In this document: positions 1 through 6,016 of the stretch, in pieces
Numbering within the stretch: position 1 is the first letter of the stretch
Layout: each line of letters starts with the position of its first letter
DNA from: Coriobacteriales bacterium
GTDB lineage: Bacteria; Actinomycetota; Coriobacteriia; Coriobacteriales; UBA8131
Length of the DNA stretch: 6,496 nt
Assembly: GCA_031276475.1 (NCBI GenBank)
Contig: JAISMZ010000225.1
Span: 1 to 6,496, forward strand
Direction of reading: 5' to 3'
Made by a program: the position numbers and the translations under genes
The notes under the pieces: model-generated
Seen by the model: only the letters and a program-made list of their open reading frames with translations
Told to the model about the DNA's origin: nothing
The model's database searches: none

Positions 1-2
1 CA

Positions 3-71
3 ATCCCGCTTCTCGTCGTTGGTGCGGCGCGGTGGGCGCGGCGCACGTTCAATCAGCCCGAAAACCGCTGA
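3..71 (+). CDS. Possible C-terminal tail of a gene entering from the left edge
   Basis: Reading the + strand from base 3 gives an open frame of 22 codons that begins hydrophobic (IPLLVVGA), becomes arginine-rich (ARWARRTFNQPENR) and stops at TGA 69-71. A hydrophobic stretch followed by a basic tail is what the end of a membrane protein often looks like. The fragment is too short to assign a family, and the two other + frames also stay open through this G+C-rich stretch, so this could be chance. No terminator with a T tract follows it. Confidence 0.25.
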   Translation: MPLLVVGAARWARRTFNQPENR

Positions 72-184
72 GCGCTATTCTAAACCAAAGCACCGTTTTA
101 CGCCTCGCCACTCTGGAACCGGTGCATCAGATGGTCTGCGCGGCGGCGCGGGCGCACCGCCCAAAGAGACTAAAGGCATGCGTA
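72..184. other. Intergenic stretch downstream of vapC, no gene seen
   Basis: This stretch lies between the possible left-edge gene tail and the vapC stop. Longer open frames run through it, but they have no ribosome binding site and no family-like residue pattern, and they cross vapC in antisense. It holds a G+C-rich patch around 137-170 with short self-complementary pieces (for example GGGCG/CGCCC read on the - strand). There is no run of T after them, so I do not call a terminator. The composition changes from G+C-rich here to more A+T-rich in vapBC. Confidence 0.4.
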
Positions 185-580
185 TCAGGCAACAACAAGC
201 TCCTCAATACACCTCGCCATCAAATCGAAGTCCCTGTCGTTGTGCAAAAGGATCAGTTTGTTCTCCAAAGCCGTCTGTGCGATCAGCAAATCTACAGCAG
301 ATCGCGGTGTGACCCCGGATCTCCTGCATCTTCGATAGGCCGTAGCCGCCGCTTCGTAGCTCTCTGAAGACTTGAGATGGTAGTGGGTAATGGTCGCCAA
401 TGCTCGCTTAACCTCTTCAAAGGTCTTATCCTCCTTGATTCCCTGCAGTACCTCAAAGCAGGTAAAGACCGATATCCCATAGGAAATGCCGTTATCAACT
501 ATTCTTCCGTACAGTTCCGTCTTAGCGTTTACGGTGCCTTTGAGTATATCTATGATCACTGAAGTATCAATCAGATACAT
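185..580 (-). CDS. vapC: VapC-type PIN-domain ribonuclease toxin
   Basis: A 131-residue protein with the full PIN-domain plan of VapC toxins, Mg2+-dependent endoribonucleases that cut RNA (often tRNA or rRNA) when freed from their antitoxin. It opens with MYLIDTSVIID, giving the first acidic residue D5. E43 follows in CFEVLQG, D97 in VDLLIAQTA and D115 in LLHNDRDFD. These are the four acidic positions expected of the active site, so it looks catalytically intact, and the length is typical. The ATG at 580 is chosen over an upstream in-frame start at 619 because PIN proteins begin right at this strand and because AAGGA sits 6 bases before it (587-591). The start overlaps the end of vapB by 14 bases, implying translational coupling. 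The family is certain; the RNA target cannot be read from the sequence. Confidence 0.93.
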   Translation of the reverse strand: MYLIDTSVIIDILKGTVNAKTELYGRIVDNGISYGISVFTCFEVLQGIKEDKTFEEVKRALATITHYHLKSSESYEAAATAYRRCRRSGVTPRSAVDLLIAQTALENKLILLHNDRDFDLMARCIEELVVA

Positions 581-779
581 GGGGAATCCTTCGCAACTCT
601 TTGTAATCATAGCCATCATAAAACTCTACAGTACCAGCCAGCGTACGCAGATCTGTACGGTTCTTAGTCTCGACGTAGGCTCTTAACGCAATATCAACGG
701 CCTCGCGCTTTGTTCTTGCCTGAGAGGCTCGCATGGCCTCTTCAATCAGACGGTCATCCAACACGATATTTGTTCTCAT
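567..779 (-). CDS. vapB: VapB-type ribbon-helix-helix antitoxin
   Basis: A 70-residue protein lying immediately upstream of vapC and overlapping it. The N-terminus MRTNIVLDDRLIEEAM, followed by RTKREAVDIALRAYVE, is the classic ribbon-helix-helix fold of VapB antitoxins: a DNA-binding beta strand at residues 2-8, then two helices to about residue 37. The C-terminal part, with LAGTVEFYDGYDYKELRR, is the segment that in this family wraps over the PIN toxin and blocks its active site. The ATG at 779 has an AGAGGTG ribosome binding site (784-790), and a strong promoter lies just upstream. Like its relatives it probably represses its own operon together with VapC. Base composition is lower in G+C than the genes to the right, which fits a horizontally moved toxin-antitoxin module; no flanking mobile element is visible. 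Confidence 0.93.
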   Translation of the reverse strand: MRTNIVLDDRLIEEAMRASQARTKREAVDIALRAYVETKNRTDLRTLAGTVEFYDGYDYKELRRIPHVSD

Positions 780-781
780 GG

Positions 782-820
782 TACACCTCTCTATACACCT
801 TTATAAATTTCATTATACAC
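782..820 (-). promoter_or_regulatory. Candidate VapB operator: three GTGTA repeats
   Basis: On the - strand GTGTA occurs three times between the -10 box and the vapB start, at 816-820, 794-798 and 782-786. The offsets are 22 and 12 bases, roughly two turns and one turn of the helix, and the first two copies share GTGTATA. Ribbon-helix-helix antitoxins commonly bind such short same-face repeats over the promoter of their own operon. The last copy also overlaps the vapB ribosome binding site. Site function is inferred from position only. Confidence 0.4.
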
Positions 821-840
821 ATCTCCATCCAGTACCACAA
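812..840 (-). promoter_or_regulatory. vapBC promoter (-35 TTGTGG, 17-base spacer, -10 TATAAT)
   Basis: Read on the - strand, TTGTGG (835-840) is followed after exactly 17 bases by a perfect TATAAT (812-817), about 33 bases upstream of the vapB ATG. The -35 match is only partial but the -10 and spacing are ideal for a housekeeping sigma factor. Confidence 0.75.
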
Positions 841-927
841 CGTACCCGCCTCATTTTGGTAGTTTTGTTTGATTGCCATCCGAACCCCCGTCTCTCCCCG
901 TTGCACTGAGTCTGGCAAGGCCAAATT

Positions 928-961
928 ATCGTTTTTCAATAATTTTCTATTGACATTCGAT
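928..961. promoter_or_regulatory. Bipartite dyad over the -35 box, likely XRE operator
   Basis: The sequence reads ATCG-N4-TCAATA-N6-TATTGA-N4-CGAT. Both the inner 6-base arms (936-941 and 948-953) and the outer 4-base arms (928-931 and 958-961) are perfect inverted repeats about the same centre, between 944 and 945. The right half overlaps the TTGACA -35 box (950-955) of the three-gene operon that encodes an XRE-type regulator. A dimeric helix-turn-helix protein bound here would block RNA polymerase, so autorepression by the gene at 1480-1701 is the simplest reading. Confidence 0.5.
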
Positions 962-978
962 ACAAACTGCGCTACAGT
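950..978 (+). promoter_or_regulatory. Promoter of the DUF2975-XRE-DUF4173 operon
   Basis: A perfect -35 box TTGACA (950-955) is followed after 17 bases by TACAGT (973-978), a 4/6 match to the -10 consensus. The expected transcription start is near 985, giving a leader of about 30 bases before the GTG start at 1015. Confidence 0.75.
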
Positions 979-1014
979 GTTTCCTGTACCCCCGCCAGGA
1001 AGTGAGGCAGTGCC

Positions 1015-1467
1015 GTGTGGAACCAGGATCGCTCAATCGTTCTTTCGCAGGTAGCAACCCGTGTGATCATGGGTTTGGGGCTGGTCTTGGCCGTGGCGCT
1101 GCCCGTCCTTATCCACAATGGCTTCTTCTTGGGCCGCGCGATGATAAGCCCCCAGAGCGTAGGCTGGCTGATGCCCATCTATTACAGCTTCTGCCTGCCG
1201 GCCTATGTCGCGCTGGCCGCACTGGAGCGGATGCTGGCGGCCGTCAAACGCGGCGAGGTCTTTACCAACAGCAACGTCCGGCGGCTGCGGACCATCTCCT
1301 GGTGCTGCTTCGTTGCGGCCATCGTCTTGCTGGCGAGCAGCCTGGTGAGCATCGTCTTCTTTGCGCTGGCCGTACTGGCCGCCTTCTTTGGCGTCGTGCT
1401 GCGCGCGGTAAAGAACCTCTTTGCGGCGGCGGTCGAGCTTAAGGCCGAGAACGATTTTACCATCTGA
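1015..1467 (+). CDS. DUF2975 family membrane protein
   Basis: A 150-residue protein with four predicted membrane helices (about residues 14-33, 51-70, 93-110 and 112-135). Between helices 2 and 3 it has the cytoplasmic-type loop VKRGEVFTNSNVRRLRTI, a hallmark of DUF2975 (compare Bacillus subtilis YoaS), and it ends in ELKAENDFTI, matching the conserved E-x-D-L/F-T-I tail of that family. Molecular function is unknown. Such proteins are typically encoded next to a small XRE/HTH_26 regulator, as here, and may act as its membrane partner; that is inference. The start is a GTG at 1015 with GAGG at 1004-1007 placed 7 bases upstream. An overlapping frame beginning at 1002 is rejected because it lacks the family pattern. 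It is the first gene of a tightly packed operon. Confidence 0.85.
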   Translation: MWNQDRSIVLSQVATRVIMGLGLVLAVALPVLIHNGFFLGRAMISPQSVGWLMPIYYSFCLPAYVALAALERMLAAVKRGEVFTNSNVRRLRTISWCCFVAAIVLLASSLVSIVFFALAVLAAFFGVVLRAVKNLFAAAVELKAENDFTI

Positions 1468-1479
1468 GGACGCCAGCAA

Positions 1480-1701
1480 ATGAGTATCCGCCTGCACATA
1501 GACGTGATGATGGCCCGCCGCAAACTCAGCGCCGGCGAGCTGGCAAAGCGCATAAACATCACGCCGGCCAACCTCTCAATCCTCAAAAACGACAAGGCCC
1601 GCGCCATCCGCTTCTCCACCCTGGAGGCGCTCTGCCGCGAGCTGCAGTGCCAACCCGGAGACCTGATGGAATTCATCGACGACAGCACTGACAGCAGTTA
1701 A
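1480..1701 (+). CDS. Small XRE/HTH_26 (YozG-like) transcriptional regulator
   Basis: A 73-residue stand-alone Cro/C1-type helix-turn-helix protein. SAGELAKR (17-24) and the recognition helix around TPANLSILKN (28-37) form the helix-turn-helix. The following FSTLEALCRELQCQPGDLMEF (45-65) is the typical C-terminal signature of the HTH_26 group (B. subtilis YozG-like). There is no effector or dimerisation domain. The ATG at 1480 has GAGGA at 1466-1470, which overlaps the stop codon of the DUF2975 gene 12 bases upstream, so translation is probably coupled. It likely regulates its own operon through the dyad at 928-961, with the DUF2975 membrane protein possibly modulating it. The family is clear; target and signal are inferred. 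Confidence 0.92.
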   Translation: MSIRLHIDVMMARRKLSAGELAKRINITPANLSILKNDKARAIRFSTLEALCRELQCQPGDLMEFIDDSTDSS

Positions 1702-1711
1702 GGCATTCATT

Positions 1712-3268
1712 ATGGAGAAGACCGCCGCCGCACCTCCCGCCGCAGCCCACCCGCGGCCGTTAGACGCTGCCCTGGGTGTCCTGTTGCTCGTTGCCAGCTT
1801 CTTCTTCTGGGAGTGGGGCATCCTGCCCACGCTCGGCGACGGTATCGCCACTACACTGTTCTTCATCGCGCTGCTGCTGGGCTGCCTGTTCTACCTGCGC
1901 CTGCGCAAGATCCGCCAGAACCGCCAGAGTCTGCTTTGGCTGCTTGCCGCGCTGGCTGGCAGCCTGCCCTTCGCACTTTATGGCTATCGCGACATAAATT
2001 TCTGTCTGATACTCTTTGAGGCCTGCCTCTGCCTCGTCTGGTTGGCCAGTTCCTGCCACACCGTGCTATCCGGGCAACTGGACAGCCTGTTGGCGGGCGA
2101 CCTCCTCAACCAGACCGTCCTCGTGCCGCTGCTCAACCTCGGTCCGCTGGTCACCTGGCTTACCGGCAGAGCAAGACGCTCGGACGTCAGACAACAGTCC
2201 CCCACTAACGTCCGTCGGATAGCCGCCGCCCTGCTCGGACTGCTGGCCTCCACGCCCGTCCTTGCCCTCGTACTCGTGCTGCTGGCAGGCTCCGACGCCG
2301 GCTTCAGCCGTCTGCTGAGCAACTGGCTGCGCGGCATCGACCTCTCCACAGCCCTGCGCTGGGGCTTCAATCTTTTCCTCGCGCTGCCTCTGGCCTGGTA
2401 CCTCTTCGCGGCAATCTTTGGCAACACCTTCCGCTTTAACACCGCGCAGATAACCGGCGCCGGCCTGCGCAGGGGCTTCGCGCGCGCCCACGCCCTGCCA
2501 CCGGCCGCTCTGCTCGCCCCGCTGGCGCTGCTGGTGGCCGTCTACCTGCTCTACTTCATTTGCATGAGCGGCTACCTGTTTGCCGCGCTGGGCGGCGAGC
2601 TGCCCCAGGGCTACAGCTTTGCCCAGTACGCCCGCCAGGGCTTCTTTGAGCTTTGCGCCGTCGCCGTCATCAACCTCGTCGTCGTCGGCCTGACCTGGGC
2701 CTTCGCCCGCCGCCCGGCCGAGCGCCACCCTTTATCGCTGCGGCTGCTGGCCGGCGCGATGTCGCTACTGACCTGCCTGCTCATCGTCACCGCCGCCAGC
2801 AAGATGCTGCTCTACATCGGCGCCTTGGGCCTGACGCCGCTGCGCGTAGAGACGCTCTGGCTGATGGCACTGCTGCTCGCAATATTCCTGCTGCTGACGC
2901 TTTGGCACCTGCACCCCGGCAACGCCGCCCGACCGGTCGTCATCTGCGTCGTTGTCTTCACGTTGGCCCTCGGACTGACCAATACCAGCGCTCTAATCGC
3001 CAGCTACAACACTGAACGCTATCTGCAAAACGCTGTGGAGGAGATCGACGTCGCCCTGCTCGAATCCCTCGCGGAACCAGCACTGCCCGCGCTCAGGGAG
3101 CTGCGCGAGAAGGCCGACGACCCCACCGTACGCGCCCAGGCGACCCGCGCCATTGGCGATATTCAGGCGCAGTGGCTAAAAGACGAGCCGCGAGGCTCCG
3201 AGGCCCCCTGGCGCGACCTCAGGCCGTGGTACCGCTGGAACCTCCAGATGGCCGGCAATACCACTTGA
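1712..3268 (+). CDS. Polytopic membrane protein, DUF4173/DUF4153-like
   Basis: A 518-residue protein, about 80% of it membrane helices (roughly a dozen, from residue 18 to about 430), followed by a soluble tail of about 90 residues. Features recalling the DUF4173/DUF4153 families are YSFAQYARQGFFEL (301-314), KMLLYIGALGLTPLRVE (364-380), the N-x-x-A-L-I-A-S-Y-N-x-E-R-Y segment at 424-437, an acidic stretch with ALPALREL (457-464) and the closing WYRWNL (506-511). I cannot separate the two families by eye. No function is established for either; no catalytic motif is visible. The ATG at 1712 lies 10 bases after the regulator's stop, with a weak AAGG at 1700-1703. It is the last gene of the operon and converges on the aminopeptidase gene. 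It may be the effector controlled by the upstream regulator pair. Confidence 0.82.
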   Translation: MEKTAAAPPAAAHPRPLDAALGVLLLVASFFFWEWGILPTLGDGIATTLFFIALLLGCLFYLRLRKIRQNRQSLLWLLAALAGSLPFALYGYRDINFCLILFEACLCLVWLASSCHTVLSGQLDSLLAGDLLNQTVLVPLLNLGPLVTWLTGRARRSDVRQQSPTNVRRIAAALLGLLASTPVLALVLVLLAGSDAGFSRLLSNWLRGIDLSTALRWGFNLFLALPLAWYLFAAIFGNTFRFNTAQITGAGLRRGFARAHALPPAALLAPLALLVAVYLLYFICMSGYLFAALGGELPQGYSFAQYARQGFFELCAVAVINLVVVGLTWAFARRPAERHPLSLRLLAGAMSLLTCLLIVTAASKMLLYIGALGLTPLRVETLWLMALLLAIFLLLTLWHLHPGNAARPVVICVVVFTLALGLTNTSALIASYNTERYLQNAVEEIDVALLESLAEPALPALRELREKADDPTVRAQATRAIGDIQAQWLKDEPRGSEAPWRDLRPWYRWNLQMAGNTT

Positions 3269-3291
3269 CGGCACGCACTCATCCAACACCC

Positions 3292-3309
3292 GCGGCTGCC
3301 CTCAGCCGC
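3292..3309. terminator. Hairpin between convergent genes, possible terminator
   Basis: GCGGCTG (3292-3298) and CAGCCGC (3303-3309) form a perfect 7-base-pair stem with a 4-base loop, in the 55-base gap between the convergent stop codons at 3268 and 3324. The stem is G+C-rich and well placed to end transcripts from either side. Neither strand has a T tract after it, so it is at best a non-canonical intrinsic terminator. Confidence 0.35.
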
Positions 3310-3323
3310 CGCAACCGCCGTCC

Positions 3324-4577
3324 TCAGCCAGCCACCGCCCAGTTGCCCTGCTCAAAGATCGCGACCTCGCTGCCGTCAGGGCGCAGGCCGCTTATCCGCA
3401 GGTCCTCGTTGCCAATCATGAAATCAACATGAATCGCACTCTCGTTTACACCGGCGGCGGCAAGGCCGGCCTCATCAAGGGCCTGACCGCCGGCCACGCA
3501 GTCGGGAAATCCCTTGCCGATGGCCAGATGACAGGAGGCATTCTCGTCAAACAGCGTGTTGTAAAAAAGGATGCCGGCATTGCGGATTGGCGAGTCAAAA
3601 GGCACCAACGCCACCTCGCCCAGGCGAGCCGCACCCTCGTCGACGCCGAGCAGCGCCTCGAGCATCTCACGTCCCACGGCAGCGCCGCACTCCACCGCCC
3701 GACCGCCTTTAAAGCGCAGCCAGAAGTCCTCTATCAGGTTGCCGTTGTGCACCAGCGGCAGTGCGGAATAAACCAGGCCCTCAACGCGACGGAAGTCGGG
3801 CGTAGTGAAGATCTCCTCGGTGGGCATGTTGGGAAAAAACTCTCGACCGTCCAGCGTCACGTCGCCGCCGCCGTTCCAGATTCCGGTCGGGTTCAATCCG
3901 ACACGCAGGTCGGTACCAAGACTGTTAGAGTAGTGCAACTCGCCAAAAGACTGAGCGTTAAGCCAGGCCCTGCGCTCGTCAAAAGCCGCCCGATGCGCGG
4001 CCCAGGCCGCCAGCGGATCGGCAACGGCGTCATCGCAGCGGGTGGCCGTAAAGATCGCCTGCCAGAGACGCTGCGTGGCCTCCTCGGGCGAGAGTTCGGG
4101 AAAGACCCGCGTCGCCCAGCCGGGAGCCGCGCCGGCCGCGATGCACCAGACGTTGTGGCCCTTATCCAAAGCGTCATAGAACTCCTTGCAGGCACGATGC
4201 GCGGCAAGCGAGGCGGCCATCGGCTTGGCCGGGTCGATGCCGACCATCGCCAGAGGGTCATCGCTGGTGATGGTCAGCACGGCAGCCCCCTCGCGGGCCA
4301 TCGAGTTCAGCCGCAGCGCCGACCATTCGGGGATCGTCTGAAAGACCTCCAGGGCGCAGTGGTCGTAATGCAGCCGCGCGACGCCCTCGTCGCCAAAGGC
4401 TACGGTAACGTGGCGGGCGCCAGCCGCGTAGGCCTCCTCGGTGAGCAGGCGCACCAGCGCGACGCTGTCGGTGGAGGCCGAGAGATAGAGCTCCTGGCCG
4501 GGCTGAAGATTGCATCCAGCCCGGATGATCATCTGCGCGTAACGCCGCAGGCGCTGGTCATGGGTCAGCTCAGGCAT
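3324..4577 (-). CDS. M29-family (AmpS/aminopeptidase T-like) metallo-aminopeptidase
   Basis: A 417-residue protein, the usual length for peptidase family M29: cytoplasmic, dimeric aminopeptidases that remove N-terminal residues from peptides with a two-metal centre. The expected ligands are present: E254/E255 in NMPTEEIFTTP, E321 in LGEVALVPF, H350 in NASCHLAIG, and H383 and D385 in IHVDFMIG, with the conserved tyrosine at 339 (ILFYNTLFDENAS). The N-terminal half (YAQMIIRAGCNLQPGQELYL) also fits. There is no signal peptide, so it acts in the cytoplasm. The ATG at 4577 has a GAGGTGG ribosome binding site overlapping the stop of the lipoprotein gene 10 bases upstream, so the two are surely co-transcribed and probably translationally coupled. 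An in-frame upstream start at 4658 lies inside that gene and is rejected. Exact peptide preference cannot be read. Confidence 0.93.
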   Translation of the reverse strand: MPELTHDQRLRRYAQMIIRAGCNLQPGQELYLSASTDSVALVRLLTEEAYAAGARHVTVAFGDEGVARLHYDHCALEVFQTIPEWSALRLNSMAREGAAVLTITSDDPLAMVGIDPAKPMAASLAAHRACKEFYDALDKGHNVWCIAAGAAPGWATRVFPELSPEEATQRLWQAIFTATRCDDAVADPLAAWAAHRAAFDERRAWLNAQSFGELHYSNSLGTDLRVGLNPTGIWNGGGDVTLDGREFFPNMPTEEIFTTPDFRRVEGLVYSALPLVHNGNLIEDFWLRFKGGRAVECGAAVGREMLEALLGVDEGAARLGEVALVPFDSPIRNAGILFYNTLFDENASCHLAIGKGFPDCVAGGQALDEAGLAAAGVNESAIHVDFMIGNEDLRISGLRPDGSEVAIFEQGNWAVAG

Positions 4578-4587
4578 TGCCACCACC

Positions 4588-5997
4588 TCACTTTCCGCTT
4601 TCCTGTTGCAGCGTGTAGCTGTCGGCACGCGCGGCCATCGCCGCTTCAAAGGTCGCAAAAGCGCTGTCCAGCTGGCCTTTTAGCATCTCAGCATCCTGCT
4701 CGTTGAGGAAGGCGTTGGTAATCCCGCCGTAGGCCAGCGCCTTGATATCGGCATAACTCAGATCGTAGCGCCAGGCCGCGGCAATGAACTGCTCGGTAAG
4801 GGCGGGAATATGGCCCGTAGCGGCTGGGACGCTGCCCTGCAACCCCGCTACCGTCGTTTCCGGCCCGGTCAGGATGGTCGCGACGCCGGCGCTATGCAAA
4901 AGCGCAAGGGAGCTGCTCCATGGTTCGGGCTCAAAGGCTCCCGGAGCAGACCCGCTGGCAGTGGAGGCCGGCAGGCTCAGCGTCACCGGCAGCGCCTTTT
5001 CGCGCAGCTGATCGGCAAGACTGAGTCCGTCCGGTTGGGTAAGCAGACTGCTCAGGCCATCCAGACGTGCTGGATGGCCTTTTTCGAGCAGATCGTTAAA
5101 GTTGTGAGGCAAGAAACTACCATCTTCCGCTACAGACGACCAATTGGCATTCGGATAGATCAGACGCAGCGGCTTGACGGTGGCAGCCGAATCGCTGCTG
5201 GCTGAGTCGCTAGCGCCAGACTCGCTGCTGGCTGAGTCGCTGCTGGCCTCAACGGTCTGCCAGGTTTGATCAATGGCATCAAGCAGCACTGCGGTTTGAG
5301 CAACATCGAGCGAGCCCGAGGCGGGCGGCATCACCGCAATGGCAACATAGGGGCTGTCTTTGGCCAGATAGATTTCTACAGCTCCATCCAAAGTCGCCTG
5401 AAACGCCTCCGGCGACTCCAGGAGCGACGAGACATCCAGCGGATAGACAAAATCAACGGCCAGTTGCCAGTCTTCTCCCGTCTCCAGAAAATCGTCATGA
5501 ACCGTGCCGAGCACCTCGACGATAGCCGCCAACTGTGCGTTACTCGGTGTAGCGATTATCTCCAGATAACCAATGCGCTCCTGAGTGGCATAGGTGAACA
5601 GCGGCTGGTAGGCTGCGGCGAGTTCTTCTCCAGAAGCGTCCTCTGATAACTGCACCGGCGCGCTAAGGATCGCAGTAGTGGCTCCCTGAGTGACAGCCAT
5701 GCTACCACCATCCGCAGCTGGAGCCGCAATCGTATTCAGCGCTGCCCCCTTGGGCATCTGCCGCATAAAGGCCGTGAGCATCTCGTAGTCGCCGCGTGCG
5801 GTGTTAAAGAGACGCTCGGTCTTCCCCTCGTTAACCAGGGCGGCTCGCTGCTCGGCGCTCAGCGAGCTGGAGACGGAACTGCTGGAGGCGCTGGCGCTTC
5901 CCGCCTGAAAAAAGCGGGCGCAGCCGCCCAGTGAAAGGCCGATGGTCACTACCAGCGCCACAATGACAAGCTTGCCGGCGCTCAGGTGTTCGCGCAT
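4588..5997 (-). CDS. Lipoprotein with a degenerate adenosine-deaminase-like domain
   Basis: A 469-residue lipoprotein. The signal sequence (residues 1-25) ends in a lipobox LGGC with lipidation at C26, followed by a serine-rich tether (33-47). The rest follows the order of an A_deaminase/ADGF barrel: MPKGAAL at 81-87, where active enzymes continue with H-x-H but here N88-T-I90; GYLEIIATP (143-151); PLRLIYPNAN (276-285) at the HAGE strand; HNFNDLLEKGHPARL (298-312) at the GHG loop; GVATILTGPE (371-380) where T-D-D-P is expected; and LTEQF...DLSYADIKALA...AFL (400-430), closely resembling the C-terminal helices. Only H308 of the catalytic set survives, so deaminase activity is unlikely; a binding or structural role is inferred. 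A second Ser/Asp/Ala-rich insert (251-273) sits before the HAGE strand. The ATG at 5997 is fixed by AGGAGG (6007-6012) and by the signal peptide. The lipoprotein call is firm; the fold assignment is from pattern recognition. Confidence 0.85.
   Translation of the reverse strand: MREHLSAGKLVIVALVVTIGLSLGGCARFFQAGSASASSSSVSSSLSAEQRAALVNEGKTERLFNTARGDYEMLTAFMRQMPKGAALNTIAAPAADGGSMAVTQGATTAILSAPVQLSEDASGEELAAAYQPLFTYATQERIGYLEIIATPSNAQLAAIVEVLGTVHDDFLETGEDWQLAVDFVYPLDVSSLLESPEAFQATLDGAVEIYLAKDSPYVAIAVMPPASGSLDVAQTAVLLDAIDQTWQTVEASSDSASSESGASDSASSDSAATVKPLRLIYPNANWSSVAEDGSFLPHNFNDLLEKGHPARLDGLSSLLTQPDGLSLADQLREKALPVTLSLPASTASGSAPGAFEPEPWSSSLALLHSAGVATILTGPETTVAGLQGSVPAATGHIPALTEQFIAAAWRYDLSYADIKALAYGGITNAFLNEQDAEMLKGQLDSAFATFEAAMAARADSYTLQQESGK
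5054..5084 (+). terminator. Perfect 11-bp hairpin plus T5 inside the lipoprotein gene (antisense)
   Basis: AGGCCATCCAG (5054-5064) and CTGGATGGCCT (5070-5080) are perfect inverted repeats around a 5-base loop. On the + strand they run directly into five T (5080-5084), the form of an intrinsic terminator. It lies antisense within the lipoprotein gene, over codons 305-313 that encode the GHP motif. It could end antisense transcription, fold in the sense mRNA, or be coincidental; no + strand promoter or gene feeding it was identified. Confidence 0.4.
5192..5241. repeat. 30-base-period repeat encoding the Ser/Asp/Ala insert
   Basis: A 20-base unit, TCGCTGCTGG followed by CTGAGTCGCT, occurs at 5192-5211 and again identically at 5222-5241, a period of 30 bases or 10 codons. 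It encodes the low-complexity Ser-Asp-Ala linker (within residues 251-273) of the lipoprotein. The identical unit suggests recent slippage or duplication. Confidence 0.8.
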
Positions 5998-6016
5998 AGC
6001 TCTATTCCTCCTGTGT

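Noticed and set aside
137..170. G+C-rich self-complementary patch after vapC as a terminator
   Set aside because: The stems are short and overlapping, and no T tract follows on either strand.
754..939. A 61-codon - strand frame upstream of vapB
   Set aside because: It covers the vapBC promoter and the start of vapB, has no ribosome binding site and resembles nothing known.
1033..1497. A 154-codon - strand frame opposite the DUF2975 gene
   Set aside because: Its translation is polar and repetitive (many Q, D, G), typical of an antisense shadow, while the + strand frame matches DUF2975.
2066..2728. A 220-codon - strand open frame
   Set aside because: It is a Gly/Gln/Ala-rich shadow of the large + strand membrane protein, with no family features.
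3429..4706. A 425-codon open frame on the + strand
   Set aside because: It lies antisense over the aminopeptidase gene, has no ribosome binding site or recognisable family pattern, and long antisense frames are expected opposite G+C-rich genes. The M29 metal ligands on the - strand settle the coding strand.
5054..5084. The hairpin as part of a CRISPR or mobile-element end
   Set aside because: It is a single copy, with no spacer pattern, transposase or target duplication; it is treated only as a hairpin.
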